A stretch of DNA of 64,000 nucleotides from Aphanomyces cochlioides (taxonomy: Eukaryota > Oomycota > Saprolegniomycetes > Saprolegniales > Verrucalvaceae): NCBI GenBank assembly GCA_019828595.1, contig JAHQRK010000011.1:2480001-2544000 (forward strand), written 5' to 3'. The notes beneath the pieces are model-generated. The model was not told where the DNA came from and did not search any database. It saw only the letters and a list, made by a program, of their open reading frames with translations. The position numbers were made by a program, and so were the translations under genes. Shown one piece after another: positions 43,096-56,156 of this stretch. The first letter of the stretch is position 1, and each line of letters opens with the position of its first letter.

Positions 43096-45945
43096 GGAGA
43101 CCAATCTGCGTCTCGCTCCCCCAGCGCTTCACCTGGTGCTCCACTCGCCGGAGTTCCAGGGGGGGTCAACCTCAGTGGGTCAGTGGTTGACCCCCAGACC
43201 ACTGTCGTTAACTTGTCTAGCGAAGCCCTCACTCAGGAGGGCGAACCACTGGGGCCTTGTGCCTGTGGTGGCTGCTTCCCTGGACTCCAATTGGAGTCGA
43301 TCCCCAGTGAAGGCGGCGAGAAAACGGGGTCCATGCCAGCCCTAGAGGCTACGAGGGCCCCCCCTATGGGCACACCCTGCGGTTCTGTCTACTTCCCCCC
43401 AGGGGCCTCTTCGGAGGGGCGGGGGCGGTATCCCGATTTGGGTTCTCGCCGGAGCAATGGTGTACCCCAGTCACCGTGCTGCGGGGATGGCATGGATTCC
43501 CCTTCTACCCCTGTCACTGGGGGTCTGGCCCCGGCCTTTCTCGTGACCAATGGGACTGAGCCAGCAGCCACCAACCGCGTCGCCCCCTGTGCTGAGCCTC
43601 CTAGAACGGGAGAGGAAGAAGAAAAATCTCAAGAGGACGTGGATATGGTCTCTGGAGACGCCGAGGGGAAGGATTCTACTGAAACCGAGGCCTTAACCGA
43701 CGAGGGAAATACTCAAATTCACTCTGAGGTTGATGGGTCAGGCGACATTAACGGCCAAGCGAAGCCGTGTGATACTTCTGGAGAAGTTATTCAAGAGGAA
43801 CAATCGACAAACAAAGACAATGAACAGTCAAATCAAGACATTGTCGACAAATCCGTTGCTCAAGGAAATGGCGCTGTTGATCCTCCTTCCGCGGCAGACA
43901 AAATACAAGGCGATCAAGAGCAACAAAACGCTGAAAAGGCAAATCCATGGACGCAAAAGGCTCCCGGCAAGGATTCAGCTTCGTCCAAGAAAGATTCCAA
44001 GCAAGGCAATGCTCCCAAAGGCGCAAATCACCGCAACACTGGTGCTCATGCTGTTGCCGATGACGATATTGCGCGATGCGAGGCCATGGCGGACACATTC
44101 TACAAAGACTCTGGTGACATGGACGCCTTCATTGAAAACATTTTGCTCACTCCCCAGTCCCAAGTGTACGAGCTCACAGTCAAGTTGGGCGAAGGCTACA
44201 AGGACTGGTCCGAAAAAGTCATCTGCGATCAATTTGTCAAGGAAAATCCTGGTTCGTTATGGGGCTCCAAATTTCCGAACATTTTGATCCACAAGAAGAA
44301 CCCACAGACCATTGTGATCTCAAGTTACAACTTGTCTACGTGCGTGGAAATGGGAGGCACAACGTTTCGACTTGGTGGCAAAGACTTCCTGGTTCCCAAA
44401 TACTCGCGTTATGGCAACAACTACTACGTTACGTTCAACAAGGTCAGTCACCCTTCGATGGCCAAGGCAATTGTCAAGAAAATGGCTGCATTGACCAAGT
44501 CAGTGATAGCAGCATTCAACCCTACTGCTGGTCAGAACATCAAGTCGCCGCATTTGAGAGTCATTTTCAAGTCGTCTGCGCCTCCTGCAGTGCTGGTGCC
44601 AAAATCCGGCGACGCACTACGCGAAATCACCATTACGGATCCGTCGGGTCAGCCTTTTGTCGTCGTGTTTCAGCACAAGATCGCTGCTCTGAACAAGACA
44701 TTGCCTCCGTCGATTGTTTCACGACGTGCAGAGGCCAAGGCTGAAAAAGCGAAGGCAAAAGCGGCCAAGGCAGCGGCAAAATCTCCTCCGTCAGGAGAAA
44801 AAGAACCTGAACATGATGGAGACGATCATGATCAAGACCCTGGAACAAATGCGGAAGGCAAGGCCGACTCAACTGAGGCATCTGAAGATGGTCAAGATGA
44901 ACAACCACAGCCAACAGCTCCTTCTCATGGCTCTGATGTCGATATGTCTGGTGACAGCGATCCCCCTAACAACAATGGACAAGACAAACAACAAGAAGAT
45001 GTGGAAATGTCTACCAACGAATCGCCCGCTCTTGCTCCACCAAGTGAGCAGCCCAAGAACTCGCTGGACCTTCAATTGGTAACGGGCTACCGGTCTGGAC
45101 CAGCTCCAAAACGTACTTTGCCTTCGTCCCCACGTTTGGATCCCCTGCCGACATCCAACCGTTTTCATATCCTCGAAGAAGACGACGTGGAACTCTCGTT
45201 TGAAGACTTTGCAGTGCCTCGAATTGTATTGGAAGATTCAAGTGCGCCACGCCCGAAAAAGACCAAAGGCAAAGCGAAGAAACAACGACTTAACAAGTCT
45301 GCTGCAGCCCACCTCGAATTGGCGAAGAAGATCATTCGAGATAAGAAAGTCGAAGGCAGTATCACCGAATGTCAACGCATTTTGCGAGATGACCCTCAGC
45401 TCGTTGCACATGCTATGTACGCACAAGATGGAGACCTCAGTTTGTTTCAGTCACTTGTTGCAACCAAGACTATTGAGCGCAAGATGGCTTTGTTAAAAGC
45501 TCAAGGCAAGCCTCACAACTACAAACATCACGTCAACTTCATGGCTCAATACAAGATTCACCCGTCAGAAATCTTGGAAGAATTGACCACGGACATACCA
45601 GAGATCAAGCGCATCCTCTTTGCACTTGCTACGATTGACTTATTCCTCTCAAATCGGGCCCCAGACCTCTACACAAACTCGGAGGCACTGACTGTTCTAT
45701 TGAACCAAGAAGCAACAAGATTGCCTGACACCAACTGCTTGACGGACTGGTCGCTGTTTGCTTTGATCGAAAACTTCAGCGACAATCTCGAGAAGTTCAC
45801 TTTGCCGGCTCCCGTCTTGTCGGCCATCTCGATGCTCAAAAGCATCACCAACAATTACCACATCGACGAGCTCTGCAGCAAAGCTCACCACTCCATGAAC
45901 GCCGACGAAATTGATCCCCTCGATTTGGAGGACGATCAACTCTAA
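43082..45945 (+). pseudogene. ORF1, C-terminal ~950 codons, copy M
   Basis: Open to the TAA at 45943-45945. It is the most diverged ORF1 here: a cluster of changes between about 43740 and 44100 (CDTSGEV, NKDNEQ, QKAPGK, GANHRN, HAVADD, MADTFYK), and DGDLSLF further on. A readthrough frame from 43048 through the N 3' end is accidental. The basic patch and C-terminus are normal. Confidence 0.9.
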
Positions 45946-46023
45946 GGCTTCTATCCCCTGCTTCAATCCATTTCAACCTCCCCTCTGACCCCTCCATTCT
46001 ACTCATTTTCATCTGTACTCGTG

Positions 46024-49000
46024 ATGAGTGACAACAACTTCTCCGATGTCCCAACTGAACTCGTGGACTGGGACCCACAAATCATCTCCCTCAACACCAA
46101 TGGCTTCTCCAACAGTCATCGGTACATCCTCGACAAACTATCAAGTGTTCACGACGTTTCCTTTATCCAAGAAACCCGTTTCCGCACGCCAAGTCTCCAC
46201 GACCGTGTTGCGTTCCATTGGCAACGCATCACAAACCACGAAGGCTCTTTGTTCTTTGAAGAGCCTATTTACCCTGAAGTATCCACGTCGCCAGCCACTG
46301 GAGGTCTGGCTACGTTGATACATCCTCACTCTCCTTTGAAGAACGCCACTCAAGTCCCTCATGACAACTCAGTGCTTCGTGGTCGTTATCTACAAGTGCG
46401 ATGTACTCTGGGTCCACTGACAGTCGTTCTCCACAATATCTATGCGCCGGCAGCCTTCCAACAACGAGCAAGTTACTTCGAAGAATTGCCACGCGACTTT
46501 CCTCCACATGCGCTCCACATTGTTGGAGGAGATTTCAACTGCACTCTCAACAAAGATTTGGATTCGTTGAGACCCAGTACCTCCACCATGGCCGGCACCC
46601 TTCAACTGGAACAATGGATGCACAGTTTGTCTCTGGTGGATCTGTTTCGCCGTCAAAACCCCGTGGCAAGAACCTTCACAAGTCCCACACTCACCAACCG
46701 ACTCGACTACATATTTTGTTCGTCCACCTTGGCGGGTCTTCGTCATTGGAAGGCGACGCACATGCCACACGTTCCACAGGCTGACCACGTGGCTTGTCGT
46801 ATCATCTCAAAGCGTCAAGCATTGCGCCATGGCTCTGGATCATGGAAAGCTCCAACTTGGCTACTTCGTCTACCACGAGCGGCCGAGATTGTTCATGGAT
46901 GTCTGGATCGATTTTTGGACAAGTCTCCAACATTCCACAATATCTCCAAGGCCTACGACATACTGGTCAATGATATCCGCTCCCAACTCAAAGAATTCCA
47001 TTCTCAACGATTGGAGAAACAACGTCTGCCGTTGAAGAAGTTAGCTGTCGAGATCGCTTCGCTTTTGCAAGTCCCCAACATGCGTCAAGATTCAGTGCTG
47101 GTGGATCGAGTGCGAGACCTTCAAAAGCAAATTCACGAGCTGCAAGATCGAGACAAGCAGTTTCGTCAAGACCAGGCGTTCCAACTTCACTTGTACAAAG
47201 CAGAGCGCTCGTCCAAGTTCCACTTCATGTCCCCTGTCCCTACCCCCTTGAAGAAGACAGTCTTCAAAGAGTTGGTGGATGTCAATGGAAATGTTGTCTC
47301 CAATCAACAAGGCATGTCTGACGTCCTGGTCGACTACTACAAGGACTTGTTTGCAGCTCCCGAGGTGCAGCGATCTGGAGACGAAGTGTCGTCATTTCTG
47401 ACCCCATTGACTCGACACAAGCAACTGCCAGAGCAAGCCCAGAAAGAGCTGTCGGCTCCCTTGCGCGCCAACGAGTTCTATCATGCTATTCGACACAGCA
47501 GTTCGAACTCAGCGCCAGGTCCCAACGCTCTGCCATTCGAAGTCCTCAAACTTGCACCTCACAAGTGGTCGTTGGTATTGGAGCTGCTATTCACACACCA
47601 GCTCCATTCTCACCCTCGCTTGACTCCCATGCAACTTGTCAGTACGCTGGTGTTGCTGCACAAGAAAGGCCCCAAGTCACAAGCCAAGAACTATCGGCCC
47701 ATTAGCCTACTCAACACGGATGTGAAAATCCTGACGAGTATTCTGGCTTATCGACTCCAGCGCCACATTCGACACATCATCCACCCGGACCAGCAAGGCT
47801 TTATCCGTCGAAGCAATATCCAAACCAATATTGCACGACTGGATGACATGCTGCACCACATCAAACTACACAGTCCGTCCTCGATGGTGGCACTGCTTGA
47901 CTTTGAGAAAGCTTTTGATCGCGTGGACCACGCGTACTTGCTCCGCGTCCTCCGTCACTATGGCTTTCCCGAAACCTTTGTTGACATGGTTCGCGTACTG
48001 TACTCGGGCCGCAAGTCTCGCATCTTGGTGAACGGCTTCTTGTCCAAGCCAGTTCACATCTCACGCGGTGTGTTGCAAGGTGATCCACTGTCGCCACTTC
48101 TGTTTGTGATCGCTTTGGAACCGATGTGCCAACTCCTACGGCAACACTCCAACTATGGCATCAAGTGTGGGGATCGCTACCACACTGGGAGTTACTTTGC
48201 CGACGACTCGCAACTCTATGCGGCAAATGAGACGTGCCTCCACCGGCAGCTTGCATTGGTTCAAACCTTTTGCGACAAGTCTGGTTTCCGACTCAACGTA
48301 GACAAGACCCAAATTCTGACCTACAGCCAGTTGAATGGGAACCTTGCCTCACTACAAGTTACTTCCGACAGTCCCGTGAAGGCTCTTGGTATCTTGGTTG
48401 CGCCCAATCTTTCTCCATTGGCACGTTTCAATTACGTGTTTGAGAAGTTTGTGGCTCGCTTGTCTTTGTGGCTCTACAAGGCTCGAACCATGGCCGGAAA
48501 AGTCACTATCCTGCACAGCATATGTCTGCCTGTGTTATGGTACCAACTGGCTTTTGTCCCTGCCGACAAAGACCTGGCCAAAAAGATCGACAAGGCCATG
48601 CTTCAATTTATGCATGGTGAAGAAATCAACCCATCCTCCTCTGTCCATGGCCTCCGTTTGATCAAAAAGGAGATCGTATTCATGCCGAAGAAGTCCGGTG
48701 GCTTAGGCCTGCACCATGCACTTGCTTTATGGCAACAACACAACCGCTCTGTCATGATCAGATGCATTCAAGCCATCAAAACCCCACCCCGCAAGTCTGC
48801 CATGTCCGCCTGGATTACGCCGGGCTATACTCTCCTCGAGAAGGCTTTTCATCCATGGGGTTCCCCCCGAGATCTCCTCTTGGCAAATGGCTCTTCTGCA
48901 TTCATCAGACAACTGTACAAGAATCCCAATATCACTCCAATGTGGAAAGCCTTATTGAGTAGCTGGTTTGAATCCCGCTGGACTCCGTACGGCTGTCCAA

Positions 49001-50079
49001 ATCACATCTCATCTTTGGATGTTCCCCTTTGGCACAACTCGTATCTGCCTGGACTCGAAGACCTATACGATCAGTGCTCTACATCGACGCAAGACCAAGC
49101 CAATGTATTGGCTTCGCTTCACATCACGAAGTTGTCGCATTTGTTGACTCCGTGTCAGCGAGTTTGGCCAGCTTCGATCTTGTTCGACAAAATCAACCGT
49201 GCCTGCCGCCAAGCCAATTTTGTCCCTCCAACGAAACAATGGATCTCAATCTTGGTGACCAAGTTATCACGATTGTTTGAGATTGTTTCTGAAGAGGATG
49301 CTCCCGTGTTCCACTTGCCGACGCCAAGCTCTGAATGGATGGAATGGCACTGGATGATTCACCCTGACTCGAGTCCGATCTTGTTGGCGCTTGCGACTTC
49401 GAAATCGGCTAAGATCAGAGCTTCTCCAGCTGTCAGCTCGTCCATTCTTCCTACCAAGCATCTCAACCTGCCATCCAACTTTTACGAAGACCCCAAGCGC
49501 CTTACCCAACTTGCCGCCTTCCTCCAACCCGACCACATTCTCCCTCGATATGGAGAGTTCATTTTCAAGACCCTTCTCCGCGCCAACGCCATGCAATATC
49601 TGTTTCAGTACCAAGACCCCAAGCCGACGTGTGTCTTCTGTCGTGTCAATGAGACGTACGAGCATTTCCTGTTCTCTTGTGGATATGGTCAATCTGTTTG
49701 GTATTCCTTCAAGACAATCCAGCGACTGCTCGAGTGTTCCTTTCCGTCCACGTGTCTGGAAATGTTCTACGAGACGCCCAAGCCGTCCGATGGATACTAC
49801 ATCCGTGGCTATCTGAAGATCTGGCCGATTGTCCGAGCCTGCGTGTATTATCAAATATGGCTCCAACGTGCCGATCGCACCTTTCGACCCGACCTCACAG
49901 CGAAGAGTCCGATGGAAGTTGCCATTCATGCTGCCTCTTTGATCAAGCTACATCTACAACAGCTCCTGGTTGATCTCCCTCTCAAGAAGGGATACACCAA
50001 GGTATTCAATGTGCTCAAGCATCTATCTTCGGACCCCTGGTTACGTCAACACATCATTCCTGACAGCGTCGTTTCATGA
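46024..50079 (+). CDS. ORF2 EN-RT-zinc finger polyprotein, copy M (intact)
   Basis: 1351 aa from the ATG at 46024; every catalytic residue described for copy B is present, and residue numbers quoted there were counted on this copy. Private changes: HDNSVLRG (P elsewhere), IISKRQALRHG (TKRQTL elsewhere), KEIVFMPKK and AIKTPPRK. MSDNN with AFQQRAS combines markers that are otherwise split between subfamilies. Confidence 0.95.
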   Translation: MSDNNFSDVPTELVDWDPQIISLNTNGFSNSHRYILDKLSSVHDVSFIQETRFRTPSLHDRVAFHWQRITNHEGSLFFEEPIYPEVSTSPATGGLATLIHPHSPLKNATQVPHDNSVLRGRYLQVRCTLGPLTVVLHNIYAPAAFQQRASYFEELPRDFPPHALHIVGGDFNCTLNKDLDSLRPSTSTMAGTLQLEQWMHSLSLVDLFRRQNPVARTFTSPTLTNRLDYIFCSSTLAGLRHWKATHMPHVPQADHVACRIISKRQALRHGSGSWKAPTWLLRLPRAAEIVHGCLDRFLDKSPTFHNISKAYDILVNDIRSQLKEFHSQRLEKQRLPLKKLAVEIASLLQVPNMRQDSVLVDRVRDLQKQIHELQDRDKQFRQDQAFQLHLYKAERSSKFHFMSPVPTPLKKTVFKELVDVNGNVVSNQQGMSDVLVDYYKDLFAAPEVQRSGDEVSSFLTPLTRHKQLPEQAQKELSAPLRANEFYHAIRHSSSNSAPGPNALPFEVLKLAPHKWSLVLELLFTHQLHSHPRLTPMQLVSTLVLLHKKGPKSQAKNYRPISLLNTDVKILTSILAYRLQRHIRHIIHPDQQGFIRRSNIQTNIARLDDMLHHIKLHSPSSMVALLDFEKAFDRVDHAYLLRVLRHYGFPETFVDMVRVLYSGRKSRILVNGFLSKPVHISRGVLQGDPLSPLLFVIALEPMCQLLRQHSNYGIKCGDRYHTGSYFADDSQLYAANETCLHRQLALVQTFCDKSGFRLNVDKTQILTYSQLNGNLASLQVTSDSPVKALGILVAPNLSPLARFNYVFEKFVARLSLWLYKARTMAGKVTILHSICLPVLWYQLAFVPADKDLAKKIDKAMLQFMHGEEINPSSSVHGLRLIKKEIVFMPKKSGGLGLHHALALWQQHNRSVMIRCIQAIKTPPRKSAMSAWITPGYTLLEKAFHPWGSPRDLLLANGSSAFIRQLYKNPNITPMWKALLSSWFESRWTPYGCPNHISSLDVPLWHNSYLPGLEDLYDQCSTSTQDQANVLASLHITKLSHLLTPCQRVWPASILFDKINRACRQANFVPPTKQWISILVTKLSRLFEIVSEEDAPVFHLPTPSSEWMEWHWMIHPDSSPILLALATSKSAKIRASPAVSSSILPTKHLNLPSNFYEDPKRLTQLAAFLQPDHILPRYGEFIFKTLLRANAMQYLFQYQDPKPTCVFCRVNETYEHFLFSCGYGQSVWYSFKTIQRLLECSFPSTCLEMFYETPKPSDGYYIRGYLKIWPIVRACVYYQIWLQRADRTFRPDLTAKSPMEVAIHAASLIKLHLQQLLVDLPLKKGYTKVFNVLKHLSSDPWLRQHIIPDSVVS

Positions 50080-50225
50080 GAGAGCTGACGGCTCACTCAC
50101 TTCATCTCCTGTTCAATGACCACTTTGCCATATTCTGTTTTCCAAATTCTATTTATACAGTACGAGGCAAAATAGTAAGTCATTAGGGCCTTTGCTCAAA
50201 AATAAGGTTAATACAACTCATTTAA

Positions 50226-50240
50226 CCACAGACCATTGTG
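50226..50240. repeat. Target-site duplication of copy M, right copy
   Basis: Exact repeat of 35439-35453; copy L resumes here. Confidence 0.95.
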
Positions 50241-51869
50241 ATCTCAAGTTACAACTTGTCTACGTGCGTGGAAATGGGAGGCACAACGTTTCGACTTGGT
50301 GGCAAAGACTTCCTGGTTCCCAAATACTCGCGTTATGGCAACAACTACTACGTTACGTTCAACAAGGTCAGTCACCCTTCGATGGCCAAGGCAATTGTCA
50401 AGAAAATGGCTGCATTGACCAAGTCAGTGATAGCAGCATTCAACCCTACTGCTGGTCAGAACATCAAGTCGCCGCATTTGAGAGTCATTTTCAAGTCGTC
50501 TGCGCCTCCTGCAGTGTTGGTACCAAAATCCGGCGACGCACTACGCGAAATCACCATTACGGATCCGTCGGGTCAGCCTTTTGTCGTCGTGTTTCAGCAC
50601 AAGATCGCTGCTCTGAACAAGACATTGCCTCCGTCGATTGTTTCACGACGTGCAGAGGCCAAGGCTGAAAAAGCGAAGGCAAAAGCGGCCAAGGCAGCGG
50701 CAAAATCTCCTCCGTCAGGAGAAAAAGAACCTGAACATGATGGAGACGATCATGATCAAGACCCTGGAACAAATGCGGAAGGCAAGGCCGACTCAACTGA
50801 GGCATCTGAAGATGGTCAAGATGAACAACCACAGCCAACAGCTCCTTCTCATGGCTCTGATGTCGATATGTCTGGTGACAGCGATCCCCCTAACAACAAT
50901 GGACAAGACAAACAACAAGAAGATGTGGAAATGTCTACCAACGAATCGCCCGCTCTTGCTCCACCAAGTGAGCAGCCCAAGAACTCGCTGGACCTTCAAT
51001 TGGTAACGGGCTACCGGTCTGGACCAGCTCCAAAACGTACTTTGCCTTCGTCCCCACGTTTGGATCCCCTGCCGACATCCAACCGTTTTCATATCCTCGA
51101 AGAAGACGACGTGGAACTCTCGTTTGAAGACTTTGCAGTGCCTCGAATTGTATTGGAAGATTCAAGTGCGCCACGCCCGAAAAAGACCAAAGGCAAAGCG
51201 AAGAAACAACGACTTAACAAGTCTGCTGCAGCCCACCTCGAATTGGCGAAGAAGATCATTCGAGACAAGAAAGTCGAAGGCAGTATCACCGAATGTCAAC
51301 GCATTTTGCGAGATGATCCTCAGCTCGTTGCACATGCTATGTACGCACAAGATGAAGACCTCAGTTTGTTTCAGTCACTTGTTGCAACCAAGACTATTGA
51401 GCGCAAGATGGCTTTGTTAAAAGCTCAAGGCAAGCCTCACAACTACAAACATCACGTCAACTTCATGGCTCAATACAAGATTCACCCGTCAGAAATCTTG
51501 GAAGAATTGACCACGGACATACCAGAGATCAAGCGCATCCTCTTTGCACTTGCTACGATTGACTTATTCCTCTCAAATCGGGCCCCAGACCTCTACACAA
51601 ACTCGGAGGCACTGACTGTTCTATTGAACCAAGAAGCAACAAGATTGCCTGACACCAACTGCTTGACGGACTGGTCGCTGTTTGCTTTGATCGAAAACTT
51701 CAGCGACAATCTCGAGAAGTTCACTTTGCCGGCTCCCGTCTTGTCGGCCATCTCGATGCTCAAAAGCATCACCAACAATTACCACATCGACGAGCTCTGC
51801 AGCAAAGCTCACCACTCCATGAACGCCGACGAAATTGATCCCCTCGATTTGGAGGACGATCAACTCTAA
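50226..51869 (+). pseudogene. ORF1 C-terminal part, copy L
   Basis: Open from QTIVISSYNLSTC through the folded block, Ala/Lys helix, basic patch and LDLEDDQL to the TAA at 51867-51869. It has PAVLVPKS encoded by TTGGTACCA, a silent variant. Confidence 0.9.
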
Positions 51870-51947
51870 GGCTTCTATCCCCTGCTTCAATCCATTTCAA
51901 CCTCCCCTCTGACCCCTCCATTCTACTCATTTTCATCTGTACTCGTG

Positions 51948-54900
51948 ATGAGTGACAACAACTTCTCCGATGTCCCAACTGAACTCGTGGACTGGGACCC
52001 ACAAATCATCTCCCTCAACACCAATGGCTTCTCCAACAGTCATCGGTACATCCTCGACAAACTATCAAGTGTTCACGACGTTTCCTTTATCCAAGAAACC
52101 CGTTTCCGCACGCCAAGTCTCCACGACCGTGTTGCGTTCCATTGGCAACGCATCACAAACCACGAAGGCTCTTTGTTCTTTGAAGAGCCTATTTACCCTG
52201 AAGTATCCACGTCGCCAGCCACTGGAGGTCTGGCTACGTTGATACATCCTCACTCTCCTTTGAAGAACGCCACTCAAGTCCCTCATGACAACCCAGTGCT
52301 TCGTGGTCGTTATCTACAAGTGCGATGTACTCTGGGTCCACTGACAGTCGTTCTCCACAATATCTATGCGCCGGCAGCCTTCCAAGAACGAGCAAGTTAC
52401 TTCGAAGAATTGCCACGCGACTTTCCTCCACATGCGCTCCACATTGTTGGAGGAGATTTCAACTGCACTCTCAACAAAGATTTGGATTCGTTGAGACCCA
52501 GTACCTCCACCATGGCCGGCACCCTTCAACTGGAACAATGGATGCACAGTTTGTCTCTGGTGGATCTGTTTCGCCGTCAAAACCCCGTGGCACGAGCCTT
52601 CACAAGTCCCACACTCACCAACCGACTCGACTACATCTTTTGTTCGTCCACCTTGGCGGGTCTTCGTCATTGGAAGGCGACGCACATGCCACACGTTCCA
52701 CAGGCTGACCACGTGGCTTGTCGTATCATCTCAAAGCGTCAAACATTGCGCCATGGCTCTGGATCATGGAAAGCTCCAACTTGGCTACTTCGTCTACCAC
52801 GAGCGGCCGAGATTGTTCATGGATGTCTGGATCGATTTTTGGACAAGTCTCCAACATTCCACAATATCTCCAAGGCCTACGACATACTGGTCAATGATAT
52901 CCGCTCCCAACTCAAAGAATTCCATTCTCAACGATTGGAGAAACAACGTCTGCCGTTGAAGAAGTTAGCTGTCGAGATCGCTTCGCTTTTGCAAGTCCCC
53001 AACATGCGTCAAGATTCAGTGCTGGTGGATCGAGTGCGAGACCTTCAAAAGCAAATTCACGAGCTGCAAGATCGAGACAAGCAGTTTCGTCAAGACCAGG
53101 CGTTCCAACTTCACTTGTACAAAGCAGAGCGCTCGTCCAAGTTCCACTTCATGTCCCTGTCCCTACCCCCTTGAAGAAGACAGTCTTCAAAGAGTTGGTG
53201 GATGTCAATGGAAATGTTGTCTCCAATCAACAAGGCATGTCTGACGTCCTGGTCGACTACTACAAGGACTTGTTTGCAGCTCCCGAGGTGCAGCGATCTG
53301 AAGTGTCGTCATTTCTGACCCCATTGACTCGACACAAGCAACTGCCAGAGCAAGCCCAGAAAGAGCTGTCGGCTCCCTTGCGCGCCAACGAGTTCTATCA
53401 TGCTATTCGACACAGCAGTTCGAACTCAGCGCCAGGTCCCAACGCTCTGCCATTCGAAGTCCTCAAACTTGCACCTCACAAGTGGTCGTTGGTATTGGAG
53501 CTGCTATTCACACACCAGCTCCATTCTCACCCTCGCTTGACTCCCATGCAACTTGTCAGTACGCTGGTGTTGCTGCACAAGAAAGGCCACAAGTCACAGG
53601 CCAAGAACTATCGGCCCATTAGCCTACTCAACACGGATGTGAAAATCCTGACGAGTATTCTGGCTTATCGACTCCAGCGCCACATTCGACACATCATCCA
53701 CCCGGACCAGCAAGGCTTTATCCGTCGAAGCAATATCCAAACCAATATTGCACGACTGGATGACATGCTGCACCACATCAAACTACACAGTCCGTCCTCG
53801 ATGGTGGCACTGCTTGACTTTGAGAAAGCTTTTGATCGCGTGGACCACGCGTACTTGCTCCGCGTCCTCCGTCACTATGGCTTTCCCGAAACCTTTGTTG
53901 ACATGGTTCGCGTACTGTACTCGGGCCGCAAGTCTCGCATCTTGGTGAACGGCTTCTTGTCCAAGCCAGTTCACATCTCACGCGGTGTGTTGCAAGGTGA
54001 TCCACTGTCGCCACTTCTGTTTGTGATCGCTTTGGAACCGATGTGCCAACTCCTACGGCAACACTCCAACTATGGCATCAAGTGTGGGGATCGCTACCAC
54101 ACTGGGAGTTACTTTGCCGACGACTCGCAACTCTATGCGGCAAATGAGACGTGCCTCCACCGGCAGCTTGCATTGGTTCAAACCTTTTGCGACAAGTCTG
54201 GTTTCCGACTCAACGTAGACAAGACCCAAATTCTGACCTACAGCCAGTTGAATGGGAACCTTGCCTCACTACAAGTTACTTCCGACAGTCCCGTGAAGGC
54301 TCTTGGTATCTTGGTTGCGCCCAATCTTTCTCCATTGGCACGTTTCAATTACGTGTTTGAGAAGTTTGTGGCTCGCTTGTCTTTGTGGCTCTACAAGGCT
54401 CGAACCATGGCCGGAAAAGTCACTATCCTGCACAGCATATGTCTGCCTGTGTTATGGTACCAACTGGCTTTTGTCCCTGCCGACAAAGACCTGGCCAAAA
54501 AGATCGACAAGGCCATGCTTCAATTTATGCATGGTGAAGAAATCAACCCATCCTCCTCTGTCCATGGCCTCCGTTTGATCAAAAAGGAGATCATATTCAT
54601 GCCGAAGAAGTCCGGTGGCTTAGGCCTGCACCATGCACTTGCTTTATGGCAACAACACAACCGCTCTGTCATGATCAGATGCATTCAAGCCATCACCACC
54701 CCACCCCGCAAGTCTGCCATGTCTGCCTGGATTACGCCGGGCTATACTCTCCTCGAGAAGGCTTTTCATCCATGGGGTTCCCCCCGAGATCTCCTCTTGG
54801 CGAATGGCTCTTCTGCATTCATCAGACAACTGTACAAGAATCCCAATATCACTCCAATGTGGAAAGCCTTATTGAGTAGCTGGTTTGAATCCCGCTGGAC

Positions 54901-55996
54901 TCCGTACGGCTGTCCAAATCACATCTCATCTTTGGATGTTCCCCTTTGGCACAACTCGTATCTGCCTGGACTCGAAGACCTATACGATCAGTGCTCTACA
55001 TCGACGCAAGACCAAGCCAATGTATTGGCTTCGCTTCACATCACGAAGTTGTCGCATTTGTTGACTCCGTGTCAGCGAGTTTGGCCAGCTTCGATCTTGT
55101 TCGACAAAATCAACCGTGCCTGCCGCCAAGCCAATTTTGTCCCTCCAACGAAACAATGGATCTCAATCTTGGTGACCAAGTTATCACGATTGTTTGAGAT
55201 TGTTTCTGAAGAGGATGCTCCCGTGTTCCACTTGCCGACGCCAAGCTCTGAATGGATGGAATGGCACTGGATAATTCACCCTGACTCGAGTCCGATCTTG
55301 TTGGCGCTTGCGACTTCGAAATCGGCTAAGATCAGAGCTTCTCCAGCTGTCAGCTCGTCCATTCTTCCTACCAAGCATCTCAACCTGCCATCCAACTTTT
55401 ACGAAGACCCCAAGCGCCTTACCCAACTTGCCGCCTTCCTCCAACCCGACCACATTCTCCCTCGATATGGAGAGTTCATTTTCAAGACCCTTCTCCGCGC
55501 CAACGCCATGCAATATCTGTTTCAGTACCAAGACCCCAAGCCGACGTGTGTCTTCTGTCGTGTCAATGAGACGTACGAGCATTTCCTGTTCTCTTGTGGA
55601 TATGGTCAATCTGTTTGGTATTCCTTCAAGACAATCCAGCGACTGCTCGAGTGTTCCTTTCCGTCCACGTGTCTGGAAATGTTCTACGAGACGCCCAAGC
55701 CGTCCGATGGATACTACATCCGTGGCTATCTGAAGATCTGGCCGATTGTCCGAGCCTGCGTGTATTATCAAATATGGCTCCAACGTGCCGATCGCACCTT
55801 TCGACCCGACCTCACAGCGAAGAGTCCGATGGAAGTTGCCATTCATGCTGCCTCTTTGATCAAGCTACATCTACAACAGCTCCTGGTTGATCTCCCTCTC
55901 AAGAAGGGATACACCAAGGTATTCAATGTGCTCAAGCATCTATCTTCGGACCCCTGGTTACGTCAACACGCCATTCCTGACAGTGTCGTTTCATGA
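51948..55996 (+). pseudogene. ORF2, copy L, frameshift plus 6-nt deletion
   Basis: ATG at 51948. The endonuclease is complete, with VARAFTSP (T elsewhere). One C is missing near 53154 (ATGTCCCTGTCCC against ATGTCCCCTGTCCC), ending the first frame at 53174. The true frame continues to 55996 with the RT and zinc finger intact. About 150 bp downstream an in-frame 6-nt deletion removes Gly-Asp from QRSGDEVSS. KKGHKSQ (P elsewhere) lies beside the NYRPISLL motif. Confidence 0.92.
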
Positions 55997-56141
55997 GTGA
56001 GCTGACGGCTCACCACTTCATCTCCTGTTCAATGACCACTTTGCCATATTCTGTTTTCCAAGTTCTATTTATACAGTACGAGGCAAATTAGTAAGTCATT
56101 AGGGCCTTTGCTCAAAAATAAGGTTAATACAACTCATTTAA

Positions 56142-56156
56142 TCAAGAAAATGGCTG
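56142..56156. repeat. Target-site duplication of copy L, right copy
   Basis: Exact repeat of 34444-34458; copy K resumes here. Confidence 0.93.

Larger units (their letters stand above)
43082..50225 (+). mobile_element. LINE copy M, right part, to its 3' end
   Basis: Continues M from ORF1 residue ~63 through ORF2 and the 3' UTR to TTTAA at 50225. Without N, M would be a full-length element. Its 3' UTR has GGCAAAATAG where others have GGCAAATTAG, which changes one base of the UTR complement. Confidence 0.94.
50226..56141 (+). mobile_element. LINE copy L, right part, to its 3' end
   Basis: Continues ORF1 and ORF2 of L after the M insertion and ends with TTTAA at 56141. K resumes next, with the TSD of L. 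Its 3' UTR has the GGCTCACCAC variant shared with K. Confidence 0.93.
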